DNA from: Tetradesmus obliquus
Taxonomy: Eukaryota > Chlorophyta > Chlorophyceae > Sphaeropleales > Scenedesmaceae
DNA length: 64,000 bases
Direction: 5' to 3'
Assembly (NCBI GenBank): GCA_030272155.1
Contig: CP126203.1
Location: 4,154,001-4,218,000, forward strand
Position numbers and translations under genes: made by a program. Of this stretch, positions 55,829-64,000 are shown in pieces; the first letter of the stretch is position 1, and the number at the start of each line of letters is the position of its first letter. The notes under the pieces are model-generated. The model made no database searches. It was not told where the DNA came from and saw only the letters and a list, made by a program, of their open reading frames with translations.

Positions 55829-56561
55829 CTGCAATCCTTGATGAACACAAGCATGCCTGACACGAATGACTTCCAGTCAGTTTTACAGCAAGCTGAATCG
55901 TTGGCGTACCCAGCTGTCTTTCGAGGTTTGAACGCGTCATGGCCAGCACTGCAGCGCTGGGTGGGGCTAGAGGGCTTGCAGCACTTGCAGGAAGCAGCTG
56001 GCGAGGCCATGGTGCAGGTGTGTAGGTGTGTAGCTGTACATAGGTATAGAATAAGCAATTGTCACGTCAGCAGTATCCCTTGCCGGTGCTTGAGCTCAGC
56101 ACTGGTGTCATGCCACCACTCTCTGCATCATGCCTGTGTTGATCTGCACGCCCCTGTCACCAGGCCATGTATGCTCGCAGCAGCCAGTTCTTCGGAGACG
56201 TCCAGCACCTGCTGAAACCTGCGCACGCCTGCTTGTCAAAACCTAAGACCACCCCACACCTTTGCTGCACGGGCTGCCATGCGCAACTACCGCCTGCCAC
56301 CAGGCCATGTATGCTTGCAGCAGCAAGTTTTTTTGGCGACATCCAGCACCACACCTCCAACTACTCTCATGGTCCTTCTTCATTTTGCTCACAACCACAC
56401 ACACCTTCCTCTCCCACCTCTTCCTCTGCTGTGCCAACTGCCTGTGTGCCACACCACTCCTCTTCACAGGCCATGTATGCTCGCAGCAGCGAGTTCTTTG
56501 GAGACATCCAGCACCACACCTCAGTGGAGTGCAGCCTGCGGCAGCTGCTGGACATAGCAGC

Positions 56562-56599
<38 letters not shown>

Positions 56600-58855
56600 G
56601 CCAGCCAGCAGGTGCTGACACAGCAAGGCCTGCAGGAGCAGCACAGCAAGCAGCAGGGCAAGGTGCACATGCAGCAGACATTGCTGAAGATACCTGCTGC
56701 CCCAACTTGTACCTGGCACAGCAGTCTATGCAGGAGCCAGGTGAGCAACTGTTGTGTGGCAACTGGTGCTGCCCTGCTGCAGCTGTTGTTTCTGCCTGAT
56801 GGTGCACCATGCTGTGCACCTTTTGCACTCAGCAATTTGTGCTCAGCAGTTGTTGACGGAGAGATTGCATCTGACAAGCAAACGCTTAAGCAAAGCGGTT
56901 GACAAATGAGGTATCAAACTAGTTGTGTTGCTGAAAACTGGGCATGACCTGGTAATTATTCCTTGCTGTCAGCCGCAGTCGAATGTGCAAACGCTCGTCA
57001 CAGATAGTCCTATTGCATACACCACACATTGACAATGCTGCCATTGGTGCTGCTGCTGCCCCCACTGCTGCTGCTGCTGCTGCCGCTGCCTGCCGCTGCC
57101 TGCAGGGTTGTCCAGGCTGCTGGAGGATGTACCGGTGCCTGAGCTGCTGCAAAGCAAGCAGCTGACGTCCATCAACATGTGGTTCAGCAGCAGGTACGTT
57201 CTTTCACAAACTGCAGGCCTGCTGGACAGCCTGACACCTTCTGTAGCTCTTGTCAGTAAAATGTTATACAGCCGGTTGTATGTAGTTAATGCACATTGCT
57301 GCTGCTGCTGCTACTGCAGGCACAGCCGCTCCAGTCTGCATTATGACCCCTACCAGAACCTGCTGTGCGTTGTGACCGGCTGCAAGCGGCTACGCATCTA
57401 CCCCCCAGCAGCAACACTAGGGCTGTACCCTAGGCCCCTGGGGGGCGAGGCCTCAAACCACAGCAGCGTGGACTTTGCCAGGCCTGACTTGCAGCAACAT
57501 CCGCTGTACAGGTGGGGTGGGTTGTGATGGGGTGTGATGTGATGTAGTGCAGCGCGGTGCAGTTTGGTGCAGTGGAGTGAGATGGAATGGAGTGGGGCCG
57601 AGGCCTCAAACCACAGCAGCGTGGACTTTGCCAGGCCTGACTTGCAGCAGCACTGTACAGGATAGGAAGCGCAGTGCTGTATGGTGCAGTTGGTTGCAGG
57701 AATGAGCTGTGGAATGGAGTGTAGCTTTGCAGGAAACGGGCTGGGTGATGTTGACGAGGAGATTACATTCTGCTTGTCAGCTGGCGAGCAAAGCGATCAC
57801 TTGATCCGGATGCCACTTCCTGCCTTTGATGCAGTGTCAATCAGACTTGCGCGCACTCTGCACCAGATGGTTGATGCTGATGGCTGATTCAGCACTTGAG
57901 AGGAGGATTGAAACCCGAGAGCTTGGCCTGTGTAGGGCTGCAGAGTAGCCGGTTATATCTGCACAATTTGACAGTGTCAATCAAAGTTTTGCGCACTCTG
58001 CACCAGGTGGTTGATGCTGATGGCGGAACGCACGTGTGTTTTTTGCAGGCACGCGCAGGCGCAGTGTGTGGAGGTGTCGCTGCAGCCGGGTGACGCACTG
58101 TTCCTGCCAGAGGGCTGGTGGCACCAGGTGGGCAGCACAGGTGAGGGAACCGACAGCAGTGCACACGAAGCCGATACCGCAGCTTCTGGCTGGCACTAGT
58201 GCACTTGCAATGAACGTCTGGTGGGGCTGCAGCGGCGAGGTTAGCTGCGCTTTCAGGAGAAGATGCTGACCACATGCCGCACGCCGTTTTGGTTTATGCT
58301 GCACGTCCGTCTTCCCTCCACTGTATTGCAGAGATGACGTTCGCAGTGAACTTCTGGTGGAGTTCTCAGCTGACCTCGCAGCTGCGCTCGCAGAGCCACC
58401 AGCACCACTACTACCTGCGGCAGCTGCTGGCCAGCACCAGCAGCGAGGCAGTGCCGCAGCTGCTGGGCAGCATACGGCCCTGGCAGCCACCACAGCATGC
58501 AGCAGCAGGAGGTGGCGGTGCTGCTGATCAACAGTTACAGCAGCAGCAGCAAGCTGCGCAAGAGGGTCCTGGGTGGGTGCAAGGGGTTGGAGCAGCAGGT
58601 ACAGCAGCGATCAGGCAGAGGAAGCGCAGGAGGAGGACCGATGACTATCCAGCTAATGCTGATGATGCTGTTCCTGGCGCTGCTAGGACCAGTGGCGAAG
58701 CACCCCCACCACAGCAGCAGCAGCAGCAGCAGGAGCAAGGGCAGCAGCAGCAGCCGCAGGCTGTGGTTGACCTCAGCAGCTTTGAGGCTGCTGCGCTGCA
58801 GGAGCTGCTACTCGCGACTGTTGACAGACATGCACATGACACAGTCAAGCAGCAG

Positions 58856-58889
<34 letters not shown>

Positions 58890-59797
58890 CTGATGAAAGT
58901 AACAGGCCTGGGCCTCAGGCTTGTGCTGGTCCTGACAGCCAGTCACATCAAGACGGTGCTCAGGCTGTCAGTGCTGACTCTGCTGCTTCCCTGCTGGTGG
59001 ATGGCAGCTGGTGGCAGCAGCAGGGAGCAGCGCAGTGCGCCCTGTTGGCAGACAGCATGCAGCAGGTTGACGGTTCACACATGGTCGCCAATGACAGCAG
59101 CAGCAGTGGCGCCAGCACAAGCAGTGAGGAAGATGACAGTGACAGCCAGTCTAGTAGCAGCAGTGATGAAGACCGTAGCACAGAGGACAGCCTGAGCAGT
59201 GCAACCTCCAGTGACCACAGCCGCAGGCGCAGAGACAGTAGCAGGTTGCTGCGGAGTAGAAAGACGGTAGGCAGCTGCATTGACAGGCTAGGCCTCGGCA
59301 GCAGGGTCAGCAAGGTGCTAGTAGCGCTGCAGCCTGAGCAGCTGCTGCGGGTGCTGTGGGCAGCATCTGCGCAACAGCCGGCTGGTGTTGCGCAGCTGCT
59401 GCTGCACGGCTTGACGCCTGCTGCTGCGCAGCTGCTGACGCAGCGGCTGGAGCAGGCAGACGAATGCTTTGGTGCAGCAGATGCAGAGGGGATGGCACAG
59501 GAGGGGCTGCAGCGAGCAGCTGAGTCAGCTGCAGCAGAGCAAGTGGGACATATGAATCAGGCCAGACAGCACCAGAATCAAGCAGGTGCTTTGGCAGGCA
59601 CGGAGGGGAGAGCAGCCGAGAGTGCTGATGCCAGCAATTGTCGTGTGGCTTTCAGCCGTGCTCAGTTCTATGCGCAGCTGTATGGCTGTGTGCAGGACCC
59701 TGATGCTGTGCTGGCGGCGATGCTGGCAGGCAAGACAAGGATGACAGCTGCTGCAGCTGGGATGATTGCCAAGGTGCACCTTGGAAGCAGCACGTAG
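55826..59797 (+). CDS. JmjC-domain (cupin-like) Fe(II)/2-oxoglutarate hydroxylase or demethylase
   Basis: Six exons: 55826-56017, 56470-56740, 57106-57193, 57320-57511, 58049-58140, 58332-59797; 2,301 nt, 766 residues, all phases agree. The N-terminal PAVFRGLNASWPALQRW is the entry motif of small JmjC proteins (JMJD7/HSPBAP1/cupin_8 group). Iron ligands are visible as SSLHYDPYQN (His191, Asp193) and LPEGWWHQV (His273), with the co-substrate contact region CKRLRIYPP between. Members act on proteins, tRNA or histones; the substrate here cannot be told. A poly-Gln run interrupts the domain at about residue 90. Residues from about 340 on form a disordered tail with poly-Gln, Ser/Asp/Glu runs and no second domain. 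A start at Met 55841 (MNTSMPD) is possible because the first ATG lies in a transposon-like repeat. Confidence 0.85.
56164..56360 (+). pseudogene. Two extra copies of the start of JmjC exon 2
   Basis: At 56164 and 56304, each after a CACCAG acceptor, the sequence AMYARSSQFFGDVQH or AMYACSSKFF (with an extra T) repeats the beginning of exon 56470-56740 (AMYARSSEFFGDIQHH). Neither reaches a donor in frame. Only the third copy continues into the domain. Confidence 0.75.
57590..58020 (+). repeat. Exon-end copy and repeated segment in a JmjC intron
   Basis: 57595-57660 repeats the last 65 bases of exon 57320-57511 (GAGGCCTCAAACCACAGCAG ... TGTACAGG). Further on, a segment with TTGCGCACTCTGCACCAG and GGTTGATGCTGATGGC occurs at 57829-57885 and again at 57975-58024, next to the acceptor of the following exon. 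Confidence 0.7.
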
Positions 59798-59867
59798 GCA
59801 GCCTGTTCTAGTTGGGTTGCTCTGGAGCTGCCAAATCCCCTTGCTGCTGGCCTTTGACCACCCACCT

Positions 59868-59872
59868 TGTAA
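59868..59872 (+). terminator. Candidate polyadenylation signal (TGTAA) of the JmjC gene
   Basis: TGTAA lies 71 bases after the stop codon, a normal distance in green algae. Confidence 0.45.
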
Positions 59873-60384
59873 ATCAGTGATGCATCCCAGCGGCTACTGT
59901 GCATAAGGTACTAGCCAAAGCTGCAACGACCAAGCAATGCTGTACAGCTTGAATAACTTTCTACACAGGTGCATGTCGATGATCACAGCAGAAAACACGA
60001 CTTTCATTCAAAAGCATCGAAGTGACAGCATGTACAAGCAGAAGCACGTTAGTGCGTGCGCAAGCTGTGGAAAACACATGATAGAACGTTAATTGCATCA
60101 TGACGTGCATGCCGTTGCGCCCACTGTGCAGCAGCGAAGGCCTGAGCTCTTCAGCAGTGCTGCCATCCTTGCAAACAGCGCTAGATGAATGCATTGCGTT
60201 GATGAACTGCAACGAACTACTTTGGCGTCGATCAAGGACCAGCGAGATGTCGAGGTCTTGCGGTTTACCCTGTTAGTTACGATCTCCTGGCCCATCGTTC
60301 TATACAGCCTTGCTGGATCGCTGAAGTCCGCACTCTCCACTTGCTGGACGTCGCACTTGCCTTCTTTGCACCAAGGCAGACACA
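59873..60384. promoter_or_regulatory. Promoter and 5' UTR region of psbO
   Basis: The half-kilobase between the JmjC poly(A) candidate and the psbO start must drive this highly expressed photosynthesis gene. I see no certain TATA box; the 70 bases before the ATG are C/T-rich, as expected for a 5' UTR. Confidence 0.4.
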
Positions 60385-63133
60385 ATGGCTCTGACAATGC
60401 GTGCAAACCAGGCCGCTGCCAGCTCTGGCCGCGTGGCCCGTGTGTCCAGGTAAATTCAGCAGTAATGATCCAGATCTGTAGTTCTTGGTCCAGCCGGGCG
60501 CGACAATGGGCTCAGCAGCTCAGTGGCAGGCACCTAGGTGTGACGGGAACTGGGCTTGTTCGCTGCAGGGCCAACGCTGTTGTGTGCAAGGCACAGAAGG
60601 CCGACTTCGGCAAGGCTGCCGCTGCTGTGGTTGCCACCACTCTGCTGGCAGGGGTAAGTGCGCGCTGTGAGCTGCAGCTGCAATCCAAGTGCACTGCTCG
60701 CCCGCAGGGGGCGCATGCAGCATCTCGCTGTAGTGAATTTCGCTACATGCGGTACGCGAATAATAGTTGCAATAGCATGCGCGTCGATCGCGTCCCTTCC
60801 AGACCTTCGAGATGCTGAAGGGTCCTGTCCTCTGCTGTGCTGTCTCCTTCTGCTGCTGCTTTTGCTTCCTGCAGTCTGCCCAGGCCATCAGCTACGATGA
60901 CCTGCAGGGTCTGACCTACCTCCAGGTCAAGGGCAGCGGCCTGGCCAACACCTGCCCCGTGCTTGAGAGCGGCAGCACCAACCTGAAGGACCTGAAGGCA
61001 GGCACCTACAAGTGAGCAGCACTGCGCCGCTTCAGCAGCAGCAGATGCAGCAGCAGCAAGGACAATTGCAGCTCAGCACAGTGCAGCGAGGGGGTGGCAG
61101 CAAAGCTGGAGCCACAGTCGTTGTCAAACAGGCAGCATGCACTCAATGGCCGGCGTGCATGCTGGCCTCAGACGCTGCTGCACAGCAAAGATCAGCAGGA
61201 CCAGCAGTCCGTTTGCTGCGCATTGGCACAGAACCGCTCAAACCCTGCAGATCATTCAGAAGCCCTCTAGATGCACAGCCATTGGTGCAGTGCAGCACCT
61301 TCCAGCCCAGCCAGTGCATGTGACAGCATTCCTGCAGGCACCAAAACTCCTCACAGATAGATCGCAGCAAGATCCCTCCCAGCTTCTCCAGCCCCCTTCA
61401 CATTGCCATAGGCAGTGCTGCAAACACAAGCTTTTCAAAGATCAATGTGTCTCAATAGTACACCACCGTCTGCCGCAATTCTGTGAACAGTGGTGCATCC
61501 CTCCTCCGCTGACCACTGACGTGCCGTGTCCTGCAAACCCCTCCTGCAAACTCCTGCAGGGTGGACAAGTTCTGCATGGAGCCCACCAGCTTCACCGTGA
61601 AGGAGGAGAGCCAGTTCAAGGGCGGCGAGACCGAGTTTGTCAAGACCAAGCTCATGACCCGCCTGACCTACACCCTGGACCAGGTGCGACGCGTGCTGCG
61701 CTGAGTGCCTGGCGATGGTGGTTATATTACTGTCACTAGCACCCAGTGTGCCTGGAGGTTTTGTTTCATGTTGGTGCCTGACTGGCTACAGCAGGGCAAC
61801 ATGGATGAGCAGTGGGGGTGACGTCCAGCAACTGCTGTGTCTCTGCAGAGCAGGTTTGGGATCGTTCATCTGATACAGCAACTGGCATCTCCACAGCAGC
61901 AGCCTCTGCCAGGCTTCCGTGGTTAGTTCCTGCCGCATGTCCTTACCAGGCATTGGCACCAGCAACCTTCTTGACCTTGTTCTGACTATGGCTTTCCCTG
62001 TTATCGGTTCTGTTTGAATCCGCGCAGATGTCCGGCATCCTGAAGGTGGACGGCTCCGGCAACGTGGAGCTGCAGGAGACTGACGGCATTGACTACGCCG
62101 CCACCACCGTGCAGCTGCCAGGTGGCGAGCGCGTGCCATTCCTGTTCACCGTGAAGAACCTCAACGCCAAGGGCACACTGGATGCCTTCGGCGGCGAGTT
62201 CGTGGTGCCCAGCTACCGTGGCGCCACCTTCCTGGACCCCAAGGTGGGTTTAGCAAGTGTTCACTGTGCCAATGTCCTGGGGTTTTGTGTTTTGGTGGTG
62301 GTTAGCAGCCAAGGGCACACTGGATGCCTTTGGCGGTGAGTTTGTGGTGCCCAGCTACCGTGGCGCCACCTTCCTGGACCCCAAGGTGGGCTGCTTTTCA
62401 GGGCATGAGCTGGTTTTATCGTGGCTGCTTTAGCTGATTGGCTGCTATGGAGTGAAGCTACAGTTGTGGTCTGCCAGCGCTGGCAGCTTTGCTGTCAGAG
62501 GAAATGTAGTCGGTGTGGGGTACGCTAGGAGAAAGCATATCTGATGTGGATAATATACTTGCAGCAGCTGACACCTCTAGCATCTCGCAGTCTATGAATG
62601 CGATAATTGGAACCTAACCATTGCGACTGCTGCTGCCTGACCATTACTCTTATCTCCCAACAGGGCCGCGGTGCCGCCACCGGCTATGACAACGCCGTGG
62701 CTCTGCCTGCCCGCGCTGATGCCGAGGAGCTGGCCAAGGAGAACACCAAGTCAGCAGCCGGCGGCAAGGGTGAGTGGCAGTCAACTGAAGTTTGACCAAT
62801 GTTTGAATAGGTTGTGACTGAAGCTTGAAAGAAGCTAGATATCTGATCTGTCACACCTGCATAGCAATTATCAGGACAGCAAAGCTCTGCACAAATCCTG
62901 CAGTCAGCGTTGCAGGTGCAGCATCAAAACCATATGCTGACAAGCGTTTTCCTGTGTGCCTTGTTTCTTGTCCTGCTGCAGGCTCTGCTGTGTTCAGCGT
63001 GGCCAAGGTTGACGCAGCCACCGGCGAGATCGCTGGTGTGTTCGAGTCCATCCAGCCATCTGACACCGACCTGGGCGCAAAGGCACCCAAGGACGTGAAG
63101 ATCACCGGCCTGTGGTACGCTCGCCTGCAGTAA
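60385..63133 (+). CDS. psbO: Photosystem II oxygen-evolving enhancer protein 1 (PsbO, 33 kDa)
   Basis: Seven exons: 60385-60449, 60569-60653, 60875-61011, 61560-61683, 62028-62243, 62664-62769, 62982-63133; 885 nt, 294 residues, every junction in phase. PsbO binds the lumenal face of photosystem II and stabilises the manganese cluster. Residues 1-54 are a bipartite transit peptide: a basic chloroplast part ([20 protein letters not shown]), then a hydrophobic thylakoid signal ([13 protein letters not shown]) ending in AQA. The mature chain starts [18 protein letters not shown] and carries the conserved disulfide pair (NTCPVLE, DKFCMEP). Hallmarks [33 protein letters not shown] and the C-terminal [11 protein letters not shown] are present. 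Size is as in other green algae. The intron after exon 5 contains a copy of that exon's end. Confidence 0.98.
62309..62385 (+). pseudogene. Copy of the 3' part of psbO exon 5 inside the next intron
   Basis: Seventy-seven bases repeat 62167-62243 ([19 protein letters not shown]) with only three differences, all synonymous. They are preceded by TTAGCAG and followed by GTGGGC, so splice signals exist at both sides. Inclusion would add 77 bases and break the frame. Confidence 0.85.
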
Positions 63134-64000
63134 GCGTTATATAACAATGTTATAACACTATAACTTATTATGTGACGCTGCTGGTGCTCTGGGATGCCAG
63201 GTGGTGCAGTAGAGGTCTTGTGTAGGCAGCGGAGTGGGTGGCGCACTGGGTGTGCAGTGTGGAGAAGGGGTGGTGGTGTGAAAGCGCTATCATCAGGGGT
63301 TGAAAAGGATGGCAGCAGGGTCGCAGGCTGCTGTTGTCTTGCTGCAGCTGCAAATTAAGCCACGGTGCTGAATGCTAGAGCAGCTCCTGCTGCTGCTGCA
63401 GTGCCCAGTGGTCGCAGCAGGACAGGCGCAGTAGCAGCGTGGTCGAGGATGAAGGGGTTTTGCCCTGTACCCCAGCACTAGTTTTGCCCTGCATATGAGC
63501 AGCATGGGCGGGGGTCCTCATCAGCAGCAGCTGCTGCACGAGCAGCATTGCTGTCCCAGCAGAATGTGAGAAGTGCAGGATGCTGCAGCAATGCAGCACA
63601 TCTGCAAGTTTGTTTTCATGTGCATGCGCGTGCGTGTGACTGTACATGTGAGTCGGAGGGTGCTTGGTGGTGTAGTGCGAGCCAGAGGGCAGTTGCCTGC
63701 ACCTGCAGCTCAACGAGTTGTGTATGAGGCTGCAAACAGCTGTAACAAGCGCGAAGTTTTTTTCAAACAAAGGAGTCCATGGAGTCCATGTCAGCTGCTT
63801 TGAGCATCCGCCGACAGTGACAGTGCACGTGAGGGAGCCCCACTGCTTTTGGACTTCAAGATGCATTCAACCTGGATTGCAAGATGCTGCTGTGAACTTC
63901 TAGCCTGTGCAAGATGTCGTAAGCGCCCTTGTTAGATGCCTGCAAGGTCGGTTGCTCAGCATACTAGGCAATTGTAAATGCGCAGCTACCAGTCACCAGC
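63134..64000. other. psbO 3' flank; no further gene seen
   Basis: TGTAA motifs at 63741-63745 and near 63973 are possible polyadenylation signals. Open frames on both strands are short and carry no family motif. Confidence 0.4.

Overview
The window looks like nuclear DNA of a green alga (Chlorophyceae, most likely Sphaeropleales, related to Scenedesmaceae; genus not determinable from sequence alone). The evidence is a clear psbO gene with a bipartite thylakoid transit peptide, a PLATZ-type plant zinc-finger gene, many short introns with GTGAGT/GTGAGC donors and CTGCAG acceptors, TGTAA polyadenylation-type motifs, Ser-Pro-rich wall-type proteins and abundant CAG/CTG triplet tracts. All genes were rebuilt by hand from splice signals, reading phase and family motifs; no transcript data were available.

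Layout. (1) 204-20245, minus: one very large secreted modular protein, whose 3' end lies off the left edge. It has 31 exons that chain in phase over about 2,396 codons and carry roughly 30 copies of a small four-cysteine module ending in CC, separated by Ser-Pro linkers. I do not recognise the module as a named family, and it is the best candidate here for something undescribed. (2) 20.2-28.8 kb: gene-poor DNA with a 3,165-bp CACTA-type transposon (21638-24802), a 740-bp hAT-like inverted-repeat element (24981-25720) and dispersed short repeats. (3) 28850-30341, plus: PLATZ transcription factor. (4) 30.3-35.7 kb: no recognisable gene. (5) 35680-39275, plus: secreted pepsin-like aspartic protease, followed by three decayed copies of its last exon. 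(6) 41161-43862, plus: decayed papain-like protease with a LysM tail. (7) 43866-46620, plus: LRR protein with one frameshift. (8) 46976-55064, minus: AEC-family membrane permease with MORN repeats between its two membrane halves. (9) 55826-59797, plus: JmjC-domain protein. (10) 60385-63133, plus: psbO.

A pattern crosses gene boundaries. Introns of nearly every gene hold diverged copies of the end or start of a neighbouring exon, together with its splice site. They are seen in the modular gene, both proteases, the permease, the JmjC gene and even psbO. CTG triplet tracts, in the sense orientation, repeatedly sit just upstream of 3' splice sites. Several single-base lesions lie in short homopolymers, so assembly error must be excluded before calling those genes dead.

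The genes do not form one pathway. Several encode secreted, wall or membrane proteins (modular Ser-Pro protein, aspartic protease, LysM protease, LRR protein, permease). The PLATZ, JmjC and psbO genes are ordinary nuclear housekeeping or regulatory loci.
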